64,000 bases of DNA from Peribacillus muralis (GTDB lineage: Bacteria; Bacillota; Bacilli; Bacillales; DSM-1321), in contig NZ_CP017080.1 in NCBI RefSeq assembly GCF_001645685.2, forward strand, positions 4,641,051 through 4,705,050, written 5' to 3'. The notes beneath the pieces were generated by a model that made no database searches, was not told where the DNA came from, and worked only from the letters and a program-made list of their open reading frames with translations. Below, piece by piece: positions 16,838-26,062 of this stretch. A program made the translations under genes and the position numbers. Numbering within the stretch: the first letter of the stretch is position 1; every line of letters begins with the position of its first letter.

Positions 16838-17731
16838 ATGGATTTCTTTGCAGTAGGAAAAAAAATAAAAGAACTTAGAAAACAAATTGGTCTTTCTCAA
16901 GAAGAACTTTCAGAAGGCATTTGCACTCAAGCCCAAATCAGTAAAATTGAAAAAGGCGATGTCTATCCATATGCGACTACTCTTTACTTAATTTCTAAAA
17001 GGTTAGGTGTCGATGTGAATTACTTTTTCGACATCGGTATGACACCTAGATTGGATTATGTGCAAGAGGTTTCCCACCAGTTAAAAATCGCCCGAAGAAC
17101 AATGAACTATCAAGAAATGAAGGAAATTGTTAGAACGGAAGAAAAAAATCCTTTATTTACTCAAAATAAACAAAATCACCAATTACTCATATGGCATAAA
17201 GGCATATATGAGTACATGATGAATAAAAATCTCGATAAAGCCATTCAGTATCTCGAAGAAGCGATTGCTTTATCAGATTTAACGGACAAGGTTTACTCTG
17301 AGCGGGAAATTGAATATTTAATTAGTATGGGCGTTATATATTTTGAAGAGAAGCTCTATGAAAAGGCCCGATATATTGATAATTTGGCTCTTACTCATCT
17401 AAACCACTTACCCTTTTTGAATGATAAAACGATAAAAACAAGATTATTTTATAATTCTGCCAGGGTTTCTACACGCTTGGAGGATTATAATGCATCCATT
17501 GCCTACTGTAAGGAAGCCATCAAGTGGTGCTTACAGGAAGATCACTTGTATCTATTAGGGGAGTTACATTATCATCTAGGTTATAACTATGAATTGCAGA
17601 CAGATTATAAAAATGCTAAAAAGTGCATGGAACGAGCCCGATTGATCTTTGATTTACAAAAAGAAAAACGATTTGTTACTTTTATTGATGAAAAATTCAA
17701 AGCTTGGGAAATCAATTTAAAAATTCATTAA
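16838..17731 (+). CDS. PlcR-like RRNPP transcriptional regulator (HTH plus TPR)
   Basis: A 297-residue cytoplasmic regulator. Residues about 5-60 form an XRE-type helix-turn-helix (GKKIKELRKQIGLSQEELSE, then QAQISKIEKGDVYP). Residues about 75-290 are helical TPR-like repeats (DKAIQYLEEAIALS, YNASIAYCKEAIKWC, YKNAKKCMERARLIF). Length and layout match PlcR (285 residues), which is activated by re-imported PapR. ATG follows AAGGAGAG. It is divergent from a 42-residue PapR-like precursor, whereas papR in B. cereus lies downstream of plcR on the same strand. Target genes are not evident here. The family call is good; PlcR orthology is not proven. Confidence 0.85.
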   Translation: MDFFAVGKKIKELRKQIGLSQEELSEGICTQAQISKIEKGDVYPYATTLYLISKRLGVDVNYFFDIGMTPRLDYVQEVSHQLKIARRTMNYQEMKEIVRTEEKNPLFTQNKQNHQLLIWHKGIYEYMMNKNLDKAIQYLEEAIALSDLTDKVYSEREIEYLISMGVIYFEEKLYEKARYIDNLALTHLNHLPFLNDKTIKTRLFYNSARVSTRLEDYNASIAYCKEAIKWCLQEDHLYLLGELHYHLGYNYELQTDYKNAKKCMERARLIFDLQKEKRFVTFIDEKFKAWEINLKIH

Positions 17732-17736
17732 GAAAA

Positions 17737-17763
17737 AGCCATTCCTACTGGAATGGCTCTTTC
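17737..17763 (+). terminator. Terminator of the PlcR-like gene
   Basis: A perfect 9-bp stem (17737-17745 with 17750-17758) with a TACT loop is followed by CTTT. It begins six bases after the stop codon. Confidence 0.75.
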
Positions 17764-17858
17764 CATTCGCCAGGAATATATATAATTTGACACTGATCAT
17801 TTCCAAAACCTCTATTCTACATTTCAAATTCCAAGCCAAAATGAAGTATAATAAAAAG

Positions 17859-18003
17859 ATGCTTCAAAAAGGCATCTGCCCTCAACATTTAGTTTCGTAT
17901 AAAGATGATGATGGTTTTGAGGCCCCGTTAATGTAAATGTCCATCATTACCCTATAGAGGCCTTTATATCCGTTACGCACCGCTTATATTCAGGGCGGTT
18001 TTT
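17859..18003 (+). ncRNA. Candidate small RNA in the plcR-like/ywqB intergenic region
   Basis: A TATAAT box at 17847-17852 would start a transcript near 17859. It would contain a 6-bp hairpin (17857-17862 with 17872-17877), a 7-bp stem (17908-17914 with 17941-17947), a near-palindrome centred on AGGCCT around 17952-17967, and a terminator (17979-17983 with 17995-17999, then five T). The predicted length is about 145 nt. A 31-codon frame runs through the start but has no ribosome site. The -35 is poor. I do not recognise an RNA family. The remaining 200 bp to ywqB look empty except for the ribosome site GGAGGAG. Confidence 0.4.
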
Positions 18004-18207
18004 GACGATATTGACTTTTATGGAAGTTAAATGAAAACTGGTCTTGTTGTTTTGAATGAACTTGTTCGTTTATATGGGGATAAGATGGAAATTGGTATGT
18101 AAAGCTATACATGCAGGCATGAATACAATTGTCAATGCACTGATCATGCATGGATCAGGCAAAAATATAATCTTGTTAAACAGGGGTAAACCCTGAAGGA
18201 GGAGAGT

Positions 18208-19833
18208 ATGGAGCGGGAGTTGTTGTTAGTTGGGGAGCGGCTGGGCGAATTTTTGGAGGCCGATAATCCAGATGATTCGGACGTGGTGAATCAAGGGCTC
18301 CATTTATACCGTCAGGGGCTTGTTGAAATTAAAGAAGAAGCGGCCGATACGATAGCGGCCGAGGTACAGGATGTAACGCGCCATAAGGCCAGGCTGAATC
18401 TCCTCTTCCCTCAAGAGGGCAGCTGCACATGTGAGTCAAGATTCATTTGCCGGCATCAAATGGCCGTTTTCTTTTCAGCGTTCTCCGAACACGCGAGTGT
18501 TTCCGATTGGCTGAGCGAATGGAAAGCACCAAAACTGGAATCGCCTTCCCAGGCGCTGCAGCAAGTGAAACGTGCAAGTGAGTTACTGAAACAAGCGGAG
18601 GAGAAATCCATCATTTTAGATAAAAGCTATCCATCATGGAAGCAATTCGTGAACGTCACCTTCTCGGAGCATGTCGAACCTCATATTGGCGAACCAAACT
18701 ATATGATGGAAAACCATATACAAACATACTTTAAACGCCTTAGCTCCAAGGCTCCCATGGAAAGGGAGTGGAAACTGCTCTACCAGTTCGTTACGCAATT
18801 TTGCACGATGCAGCTGACACTCAAAATGATTCAGCTACATACAAGCCAGACACACACGATCAGGGTCTTTTATGCAATCGCCGTCGACCTGGCGGAAGAA
18901 TTGCATGAAACAGTACAGCCGCTTAGCCGGCAAGCGAGACCATTTGCCTTTGATCCCTTCGTTTTCAGCATCAAGGAAGATGTTGCTAAGCTTTTGGATG
19001 GAGTATTCGGTCTTGAATATGAAAAAATCGATCTCTACAGGGAAATTTGGACCTATTTATTCTCCAACTCCTCTTGGCGCAGAGAAGAGCTGGAACGAAT
19101 CAAAGAAGAGCTTCCAGACAAGTATATGGGCACGACTGAGAGAACGTCCTATTCCCTCGCAGCCATTCACCTATCCCTTCTGGAGAATCAAGATAAACAG
19201 GCCTTTGAGCTTCTCCATGAATTAAAGAAGGAAGCCTGTCCATATATTTTCTATTGGCTGAATCTCCTGGCTGAATCAGATAACCGTTCACGCGGCATCC
19301 CATTCATTGAATTCATCATCGCCAATGTCCAGGAATTCCTCGCAGATCTATCCGATTATTATCAGCGGGTAGACTTCGTAAGGACCTTTACGACTGTGAT
19401 CAGCAGCTACTGTCATAAATTGAAACGAATGGACTTACTGGAGAAATTTTACAGAGCCTCCCTTCCTCACAGCTATTGGAACTATGCTAATTTTCTTTTT
19501 GAACAAGGACAATACAAAAAATGGGTGGAAATGCATATTTACTCTGAAATCAGCATTGATTTAATCAGCAGTGAGTCCATCAAAGAAGTAGTCTCTAAAG
19601 AGCCGGAGCTAATCCTGCCCCTTTACTACCATGCGGTACAGGAAAAGGTTTCGTTAAAAAACAGACCTGCCTATAAGCAAGCTGTCCGATATTTAAAGAA
19701 GATGCGCACCATTTATAAAAAGACCAAAAGGGAAGACATATTTGAACGCTATATATTATATGTTGCCGATTCAACTAAACGGCTTCGCGCTTTCCAAGAA
19801 GAATTAAAAAGGGGTAAGCTTATCGATGTTTAA
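18208..19833 (+). CDS. ywqB: SWIM zinc-finger protein YwqB
   Basis: A 541-residue cytoplasmic protein with a SWIM zinc finger near the N-terminus (CxCx5CxH: Cys73, Cys75, Cys81, His83). The rest is helical without other motifs I recognise. SWIM proteins of this type are encoded next to SNF2 helicases and probably assist DNA or protein binding by the partner. The stop overlaps the start of ywqA by 8 bp, so the pair is translationally coupled. ATG has a strong GGAGGAG site. Confidence 0.85.
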   Translation: MERELLLVGERLGEFLEADNPDDSDVVNQGLHLYRQGLVEIKEEAADTIAAEVQDVTRHKARLNLLFPQEGSCTCESRFICRHQMAVFFSAFSEHASVSDWLSEWKAPKLESPSQALQQVKRASELLKQAEEKSIILDKSYPSWKQFVNVTFSEHVEPHIGEPNYMMENHIQTYFKRLSSKAPMEREWKLLYQFVTQFCTMQLTLKMIQLHTSQTHTIRVFYAIAVDLAEELHETVQPLSRQARPFAFDPFVFSIKEDVAKLLDGVFGLEYEKIDLYREIWTYLFSNSSWRREELERIKEELPDKYMGTTERTSYSLAAIHLSLLENQDKQAFELLHELKKEACPYIFYWLNLLAESDNRSRGIPFIEFIIANVQEFLADLSDYYQRVDFVRTFTTVISSYCHKLKRMDLLEKFYRASLPHSYWNYANFLFEQGQYKKWVEMHIYSEISIDLISSESIKEVVSKEPELILPLYYHAVQEKVSLKNRPAYKQAVRYLKKMRTIYKKTKREDIFERYILYVADSTKRLRAFQEELKRGKLIDV

Positions 19834-22798
19834 TCCAGGGAAATTAAAAATAAAAATAGCGGCTCTCGAAAACGGAGCCTACGCCCTTGGTGTCGTCAAC
19901 GAGGACCAGGCCTTCCTTAACACGAATCATATACGCCGGCTGCTCTTCAATTGGGATGACGCAAGCTTTTATGGCACGAAAATGACTACGGATACCATGG
20001 ATGGCAATCCTGTTTTCATTCTTGATGCGTGGGGGCTTCTCAACTTTTTTGCGAAGGAGAGCTTCAACTCCTTCATAGAATGGGAATGGTCCGAGATTTC
20101 TTCCCTTTGCCTGTCAGCTGCGCCCGTTCTTCATGAATCCATCGAGGAGGGCATCCCGGTACCCGATTTCACCAATTTGCAGCTTGACGCCATTGGCTGG
20201 AAGCTCCCGGAAGAAGTCGAGGAGGAATTCGTCCCTTCATTTTGGGAAGAAAGCATCGCATTGGATCTCCCTTCGCCTGAAGCGGAAACCAATCGGTCAT
20301 TCATCGAAAAGTGGTATAACGGTGCCGCTAACATGTATTTAAGGAATTATTCACCTATGCATCATAAATGGAGCGAAGCCATCGGGGCATTAAGTGATTC
20401 GAGACTATCGCCCGAAGAATTGCAGGCCTTTTTTGATAAAGAAAGCTGGCAGGAATGGCTCGGAACAAAGCCAGATCCGAAACCCTTCACCATTGGCCTG
20501 CGGTTAACGGAACCACCTGACGGCAATGGACCCTGGATACTCGACGTAACCCTTCGTTCCAAAAGGGATGAGAATATCGTCGAAACCTATACCGGAAAAA
20601 AACTGCCGCGCGGCTGGAACAAGTATGCGAGCGAAGTCGTGCGGGCCACGAAACGCTGGCAGCTCGTCGTGCCCTGGTTAGGAGAAAATGGACGGCTAAA
20701 AAGGGAGATTTCGGAAACGGACGCATGGGAGTTCTTGACGGATGCAAGTGAAAAACTTCTGTTCCTTGGCGTCGAAATCCTCCTTCCATCCTGGTGGCTT
20801 GCCTTGAAGGAGTCCTCCTTGAAGGTGAAGGCCAAAGTAAAGAGCCAATCGAACCGCGGTCCTTCATACGTAGGTTTGAAAGCTTTGATGGATTTTGATT
20901 GGCGCTTCTCATTAAATGGCAAGGAGCTCAGCGAGGCGGAGTTCGCGGAGCTCGTCGACCAAAAAAGACGGCTCGTCTTCATCCGCGGTCAATGGGTCAA
21001 GCTGGACCCGGCTTTCATTAAGCAAATTCAGGTGCTGATGGAAACGGCTAATGAAAAGGGGCTACAGCTGTCAGACTTACTGCAGCAGGAATTATTGAAT
21101 GGCAAAAATGAAACTGAGGATATCGATTCTGAAAATGATGATATGCTCCGAATTCAATTTGAATTGAATCAGGAGCTCCGTAAGATGATAGGAAGGCTCA
21201 GGGAAGCTAAAAACATTTCCATCCTTCCCGTTCCCGATGAACTGCAAGGTGACCTGCGCCCCTATCAAAAGCTGGGCATGAGCTGGCTGCTTTTTTTAAG
21301 GGAGCATGGCTTTGGTGCTTGCCTTGCGGATGATATGGGGCTGGGGAAAACGGTCCAGATGATTGCCTACCTGCTTCATGTCAAAAACAACGAAGGGGCA
21401 GGTAAAGAGCTGCCCATCACATCCAATGATGAGCAAACGAGTGAAACGATCATCGTCGAAGAGGAAATCGGCAGAGCGGAGAGTGTAGCGGAAGATATCA
21501 TTGCACCCACTCTGGAACCCGTTTCCGTACAATCAGCGCTCATCGTCTGCCCTACTTCGGTCCTTGGCAACTGGCAGAAGGAATTGGAAAAATTTGCACC
21601 GACCCTTAAGGTCCACCTGCATTACGGTTCTAATCGATCAAAAGGCGAGGACTTTGCCAAGAAAGCTGCACAGCACGATATTGTGTTAACCTCCTATGGC
21701 CTGACGCATCAAGATGTCGTTGAACTGTCCTCCATTCAATGGAGCAGCGTCATCCTTGATGAAGCACAAAATATCAAGAATGCCCAAACCAAGCAATCCA
21801 AGGCGGTCCGCAAGCTCAATGGCCGGCATCATATCGCTTTATCAGGTACGCCGATGGAAAACCGCTTAAGTGAGCTATGGGCGATTTTCGACTTCATTAA
21901 CAAAGGCTATCTCGGAACGCTGGCCCAGTTTCAGGAAAAATATGTGGCCACCATCGAACGGGATGAACAAAAAGATAAAATCAAGGAATTACAGCGTTTA
22001 ATACAGCCGTTCCTGCTCCGTCGTACAAAACGGGATAAAGATGTCGCACTCAATCTTCCCGATAAGCAGGAGCAGAAGGAATTCGTCCCGCTTACCACCG
22101 AGCAAGCATCGTTGTATGAACAACTGATCAAGGATACCTTCACCGATATTGAACAGCTGTCAGCCTTTGAGCGAAAAGGCATCATCCTGCAGATGCTGAA
22201 CAAGCTAAAGCAGCTTTGTAATCACCCTGCTCTTTATTTAAAAGAGCTTGATAAGGAAAACATCATGAAAGCGGCGAATCGATCGGGCAAACTCGAGAAG
22301 CTTACCGAGCTTGTCGATGCCGTCCGCGAACAGGATGAAAGCTGTCTCATTTTCACGCAATATATCGGGATGGGCAACATGATGAAGGAATTGCTGGAAA
22401 AACGTTACAACATCGAAGTTCCATTCCTGAACGGGAGTGCCAACAAGAAGCAACGTGATGAAATGATTACACGATTCCAAGATGGAGAATTCCCTATATT
22501 CATTCTCTCATTGAAGGCTGGCGGCACCGGCCTTAATCTAACAGAAGCAAACCACGTGATACATTATGATCGCTGGTGGAACCCGGCTGTCGAGAATCAA
22601 GCCACCGATCGCGCTTACCGAATTGGACAGCAACGATTCGTTCATGTTCATAAGCTGATCTGTACAGGGACCCTGGAAGAAAAAATCGATCAAATGCTAG
22701 ATAAAAAGCAAGCATTGAACGACGAAATCATTAGCAGCGACAACTGGATCACCGAGCTTTCCACAGAGGAAATCAAGGATCTTGTCGCTCTTCAATAA
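19826..22798 (+). CDS. ywqA: SNF2-family DNA-dependent ATPase/helicase YwqA
   Basis: A 990-residue protein. The N-terminal half (about 1-450) is the bacterial SNF2-associated region. The motor domains follow: ADDMGLGKTVQ (501-511, Walker A), LDEAQNIKN (644-652, Walker B), SGTPMENRLSELW, and the second half with SLKAGGTGLNL and DRWWNPAVENQATDRAYRIGQ. An acidic insertion of about 45 residues sits between motif I and Ia (about 522-566). These ATPases translocate on DNA; the bacterial physiological role is poorly defined. It forms an operon with ywqB and ends in a strong terminator. Confidence 0.9.
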   Translation: MFNPGKLKIKIAALENGAYALGVVNEDQAFLNTNHIRRLLFNWDDASFYGTKMTTDTMDGNPVFILDAWGLLNFFAKESFNSFIEWEWSEISSLCLSAAPVLHESIEEGIPVPDFTNLQLDAIGWKLPEEVEEEFVPSFWEESIALDLPSPEAETNRSFIEKWYNGAANMYLRNYSPMHHKWSEAIGALSDSRLSPEELQAFFDKESWQEWLGTKPDPKPFTIGLRLTEPPDGNGPWILDVTLRSKRDENIVETYTGKKLPRGWNKYASEVVRATKRWQLVVPWLGENGRLKREISETDAWEFLTDASEKLLFLGVEILLPSWWLALKESSLKVKAKVKSQSNRGPSYVGLKALMDFDWRFSLNGKELSEAEFAELVDQKRRLVFIRGQWVKLDPAFIKQIQVLMETANEKGLQLSDLLQQELLNGKNETEDIDSENDDMLRIQFELNQELRKMIGRLREAKNISILPVPDELQGDLRPYQKLGMSWLLFLREHGFGACLADDMGLGKTVQMIAYLLHVKNNEGAGKELPITSNDEQTSETIIVEEEIGRAESVAEDIIAPTLEPVSVQSALIVCPTSVLGNWQKELEKFAPTLKVHLHYGSNRSKGEDFAKKAAQHDIVLTSYGLTHQDVVELSSIQWSSVILDEAQNIKNAQTKQSKAVRKLNGRHHIALSGTPMENRLSELWAIFDFINKGYLGTLAQFQEKYVATIERDEQKDKIKELQRLIQPFLLRRTKRDKDVALNLPDKQEQKEFVPLTTEQASLYEQLIKDTFTDIEQLSAFERKGIILQMLNKLKQLCNHPALYLKELDKENIMKAANRSGKLEKLTELVDAVREQDESCLIFTQYIGMGNMMKELLEKRYNIEVPFLNGSANKKQRDEMITRFQDGEFPIFILSLKAGGTGLNLTEANHVIHYDRWWNPAVENQATDRAYRIGQQRFVHVHKLICTGTLEEKIDQMLDKKQALNDEIISSDNWITELSTEEIKDLVALQ

Positions 22799-22803
22799 GC
22801 TCG

Positions 22804-22842
22804 AAAGGAGAATGCCCATTCGAATGGGCATTCTCCTTTTTC
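22804..22842 (+). terminator. Long perfect-stem terminator between convergent ywqA and lysE-like genes
   Basis: A 16-17-bp perfect inverted repeat (22805-22837, 2-nt centre) is followed by T residues. It starts six bases after the ywqA stop and faces the convergent LysE-like gene. Confidence 0.9.
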
Positions 22843-22894
22843 GATTGGAACCGCCGCCGCATCCAGCTCGTACACAAATCGAATGAACGTCGAT

Positions 22895-23503
22895 TCAAAA
22901 AAGCGAACTCATCATATAGAGAGCCGTAATCCAGATGATGATTGCCGAAATTTTATTTAACAGCTTAAGGAACTTCCCTGATGTATCAGCCTTTTTCAAC
23001 AATCGCCCTGCAAAACAAAGTCCATGGAACCAACACCATGACACCGCGACGCACGTTGCGGTGAAAATCACTTTATCCGTTCCTGAATAAACAAGCGAGC
23101 TCGAACCGATCACACCGATCGTATCCAAGATGGCATGTGGATTCAGCAATGACACCGATAAAGCAAAAACCATTTGTTTTTTGGCGGACATTTGCTTTGT
23201 TTGAGCACCCGCTTGGAGATTTGTACCGGAAGCCCAAATCTGAAACCCCATATACAATAAAAATATGATGCCAATAATGATTAATGCCAGATGCAGCCAA
23301 TCATATTGCATGACAATCAACGAAACACCCAAAACGGCCAACAGTATGAGTGCTGAATCACAGATGGCAGCTGTGATCGTTGCTGGCAATGCTTTTTTTA
23401 TGCTCGGCTGGATTGCGCCTTGATTGAAAATAAAGACATTCTGCGCTCCTAATGGGAGGATCAGGCCCAATGCCAATAATAATCCATGAAAAAATGGTCC
23501 CAT
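22895..23503 (-). CDS. LysE-family amino acid exporter
   Basis: A 202-residue integral membrane protein with about six helices. The N-terminal HGLLLALGLILPLGAQNVFIFNQG matches the LysE/ArgO signature, and LLNPHAILDT is also typical. It would export basic or other amino acids. I chose the ATG at 23503 (MGPFFHG) because an AGGAGGAAGG site precedes it; a longer frame to 23584 adds a hydrophilic stretch without a ribosome site. It is divergent from a MocR-type regulator, a common partner arrangement. Confidence 0.88.
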   Translation of the reverse strand: MGPFFHGLLLALGLILPLGAQNVFIFNQGAIQPSIKKALPATITAAICDSALILLAVLGVSLIVMQYDWLHLALIIIGIIFLLYMGFQIWASGTNLQAGAQTKQMSAKKQMVFALSVSLLNPHAILDTIGVIGSSSLVYSGTDKVIFTATCVAVSWCWFHGLCFAGRLLKKADTSGKFLKLLNKISAIIIWITALYMMSSLF

Positions 23504-23682
23504 ACGACTACCTTCCTCCTTCATTTTCAGTATAATGAAAAAAACAGAGGATTTGACCATCCAATTGGGAGGGTCCAGACCCAACCAATTGAGAAAATAT
23601 CATCCATGAAAGGAGTGGTTTTCGTATCGTTATCGATTGGAGACCGAACAGGAAATCAAGCCTATCCCTTCACCAGCAAATA

Positions 23683-25071
23683 GTGAATTGGATGAAACAA
23701 CAGATTACAAGGGGTGAATGGCCAGTGGCGACCAAGCTTCCATCGCAACGCTCATTGGCAGATTCTTTTGGTATAAACCGAAGTACGGTCATTACGGCCA
23801 TTGATGAATTGATTGCAGACGGTCTACTGGATACAAAGGTAGGGTCCGGTACATTCGTATCGAATAATACTTGGAACGTTCTAGTCGCAAGCAATCAGCC
23901 TGACTGGGGGAACTATGTCCGAAATGGCCTGCATGAACCTAATTTACAAACGATTCAGGACATCAATCTCCATGAAACGGACACGACCATGATCAGATTG
24001 GGCACTGGCGAGCTTTCCCCTTCACTACTGCCAATTAAGAAAATCGAGCAGACGCTGCAATCCATTGCTTTTGATGCACAGTCATTAGGGTATTCCGAGC
24101 CAAAGGGGGATAAAAGACTGCGGCAAAGCATAAGTGATCATTTAAAGGAAAAAGGAGTAATCGCAAGTCCCAGCTCGCTCATGATCGTATCCGGAGGGCT
24201 TCAGGCACTACAATTGATTGCAGTCGGCTTGCTTCAAAAAGGCTCATTGGTCTTACATGAATCGCCTTCTTATATAAATTCGGTTCATCCCTTTCAATCT
24301 GCAGGCATGCAGTTGACGGGGTTATCAAAACAAAGCAGGGAAACTATCCCGAAACAAATAAAGAAAATCAACGGGAAACAGAAAGCGTCTCTTTTTTATA
24401 CGGTTCCAACGTTTAACAACCCAACCAATGCAACATGGACAAGGGAGGAGCGATTGGAACTCCTATCTCTATGCAAAAAGGAACAGGTTCCAATTATTGA
24501 AGACGACGTTTATAGTGATTTATGGTTTGAAAAAGAACCGCCGCCCCCCTTAAAATCCTTTGATGACGATGGTCTCGTCTTGCACATTGGCAGTGTATCG
24601 AAAACATTAAGCCCAGGGTTACGCATCGGGTGGATTGCAGGGCCGATGCCTGTTATTGAACGTTTGGCAGATATTAAAATGCAAATGGACTACGGATCGA
24701 GTGCACTGTCGCAGCAGCTTGTGGCAGCATGGCTATCACAAGGCGAACATTCCAAGCATTTAGATTGGCTGCGGGGTGAATTGATCGCACGCAGGGATTT
24801 AACACTTGCTCTTCTCAAGCAACATTTTCAAGGAATGGCTAAATGGCAAATACCGCAAGGCGGATTTTATATATGGTTAGAATTATGCAAACCGATTGTA
24901 AACCCAACCCTCTTCAAGCAGGCGCTAAAGGAACACCTGCTCATCAATCCAGGGTACATATATGAACCGAATAACCATACCCACCTTCGGCTCTCGTACT
25001 CATATGCATCTGAGGAACAACTCGCTTATGGGATTCAAACCCTTTCGGAAATCATTCGGCGTTTGATCTAA
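23683..25071 (+). CDS. MocR/PdxR-type PLP-dependent transcriptional regulator (GntR HTH plus aminotransferase fold)
   Basis: A 462-residue regulator counted from GTG at 23683. It has a winged helix (LPSQRSLADSFGINRSTV, DGLLDTKVGSGTFV, about 18-60), then an aminotransferase-like domain with SGGLQALQLIAVGLL, TVPTFNNPTNATW, EDDVYSDLWF and the PLP-lysine region GSVSKTLSPGLRIGW. Such proteins sense PLP-amino-acid adducts. The conserved MocR N-terminus continues upstream in frame (DWRPNRKSSLSLHQQIVNW from 23635), but no ATG, GTG or TTG exists there; only ATC or GTT codons follow the AAAGGAG site at about 23610. The true start is therefore uncertain. Confidence 0.85.
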   Translation: MNWMKQQITRGEWPVATKLPSQRSLADSFGINRSTVITAIDELIADGLLDTKVGSGTFVSNNTWNVLVASNQPDWGNYVRNGLHEPNLQTIQDINLHETDTTMIRLGTGELSPSLLPIKKIEQTLQSIAFDAQSLGYSEPKGDKRLRQSISDHLKEKGVIASPSSLMIVSGGLQALQLIAVGLLQKGSLVLHESPSYINSVHPFQSAGMQLTGLSKQSRETIPKQIKKINGKQKASLFYTVPTFNNPTNATWTREERLELLSLCKKEQVPIIEDDVYSDLWFEKEPPPPLKSFDDDGLVLHIGSVSKTLSPGLRIGWIAGPMPVIERLADIKMQMDYGSSALSQQLVAAWLSQGEHSKHLDWLRGELIARRDLTLALLKQHFQGMAKWQIPQGGFYIWLELCKPIVNPTLFKQALKEHLLINPGYIYEPNNHTHLRLSYSYASEEQLAYGIQTLSEIIRRLI

Positions 25072-25101
25072 TCATGGGATACACATTAATCGGGCCAATA
25101 A

Positions 25102-25126
25102 AGGGCTGCCACGGCAGCCTTTTTAT
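25102..25126 (+). terminator. Terminator between convergent MocR gene and hypothetical gene
   Basis: A 6-bp GC-rich stem (25104-25109 with 25114-25119) is followed by five T residues, just past the MocR stop. The A-rich flank could also serve the minus-strand gene. Confidence 0.75.
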
Positions 25127-25130
25127 TTAG

Positions 25131-25523
25131 CTAAAGAATTGCTCCACTTTTTACCGTCTTCCCGCTCAAATTGTTGATGAAAAAAGAATGGTGTTTTCCA
25201 TGATCGATCATGATATGCTCCAGAATTGCATTAAGCGCCCTGCCTTTATCAAGCTGATATTCTTCCGAACTTTCCTCGATCGTGATCACTTCTTTATGCG
25301 GGTCATAATTAATTGATGTTTTGGCACCCTTCTCAAAGAAAGACAGGGTTACTAACTGGCATAGTGGATAATTTTGATAAGTTGAATCTGGGAGGGGCCT
25401 TCTTTCAAATGGAGAACTGACATGTTGAAGTGCATCAAAAAAACTTGGTTTTGCCAAGGAAGTGGGGTTACTGTCCCTTCTTTCGATCTTCACAGTGATT
25501 CCACGAACATCATCATATTTCAT
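25131..25523 (-). CDS. Hypothetical protein (130 aa)
   Basis: A 130-residue soluble protein with no signal peptide or helix. The start is ATG with an AAAGGAGG site. The C-terminal part (YQLDKGRALNAILEHIMIDHGKHHSFFINNL) is His-rich (HIMIDHGKHH), but I do not recognise a family or a metal motif. It stands alone, convergent with the MocR gene. Function unknown. Confidence 0.65.
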   Translation of the reverse strand: MKYDDVRGITVKIERRDSNPTSLAKPSFFDALQHVSSPFERRPLPDSTYQNYPLCQLVTLSFFEKGAKTSINYDPHKEVITIEESSEEYQLDKGRALNAILEHIMIDHGKHHSFFINNLSGKTVKSGAIL

Positions 25524-25694
25524 AGAGATCCTCCTTTCAATAGGTTCCTTATACCTAATTCTTTTTACTCATATGAATTACCTGCTAAATTATAAAAATA
25601 ATTTACTATAACCAAAAAAAATGCTCCATGCAACTGTCACCGTAAACAAAATAGCTTGTAAACCCGTTTTAATGCACGAATGGTTGTTTTTTGG

Positions 25695-25800
25695 AACGAA
25701 GGCTGCGAGATCCCTTCGGGAAGTGCGACTAAGGGGAAGAAAGCAAGGAGGCCCATGGACCGCCTCTGGACAACCTAGCTCCGCGAAAACAGCTTATGGT
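25695..25800. repeat. Degenerate Bacillus-type intergenic GC-rich repeat
   Basis: Between the hypothetical gene and vpr lies a block with CTGCGAGATCCC, GGGAAGTGCGACTAAGG and CTCCGCGAAAACAGC segments. It resembles the dispersed intergenic repeat common in Bacillaceae (CTGCGAGACTCC...CGCGGAAAGCGAG). It carries no gene. Identification is from memory of the pattern; copy number in this genome cannot be seen from one window. Confidence 0.4.
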
Positions 25801-25965
25801 ACGTAACTCGCGTGTTTTAGACTTGCATCGATTGAGGTAGGTTTTCTTTAAATTGCTATTTACAGACGCAATCGGGATTGTTTCTCGTCAACTTCTTGTG
25901 TTACGCTCAAATTCGGCCCGGGTTCTTCGCATAATCATCGCTTTCTTACACCATTTTGGCGCGTT

Positions 25966-26062
25966 ACTCGCCAATTTAGCTACTTTACTCGCCAATTCGA
26001 CACTTTTACTCGCCAATTTAGCTACTTTACTCGCCAATCCGACACTTTTACTCGCGAGTTTA
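25966..26062. repeat. Tandem 21-bp repeats (alternating A/B type)
   Basis: Four abutting 21-bp units share ACTCGCCAAT and alternate in their second half (TTAGCTACTTT versus TCGACACTTTT), followed by a partial fifth unit with ACTCGCGAG. Units span 25966-25986, 25987-26007, 26008-26028, 26029-26049 and 26050-26062. There are no unique spacers, so this is not a CRISPR. Frames across it translate as LLANLATLLAN-type repeats but have no ribosome site. Confidence 0.8.

Noticed and set aside
17841..17936. 31-codon open frame between the regulator and ywqB
   Set aside because: No ribosome site; the TATAAT box lies inside it; better read as part of a possible non-coding transcript.
25966..26062. Repeat array considered as a CRISPR
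   Set aside because: The 21-bp units abut, share sequence throughout and have no unique spacers; no cas genes are present.
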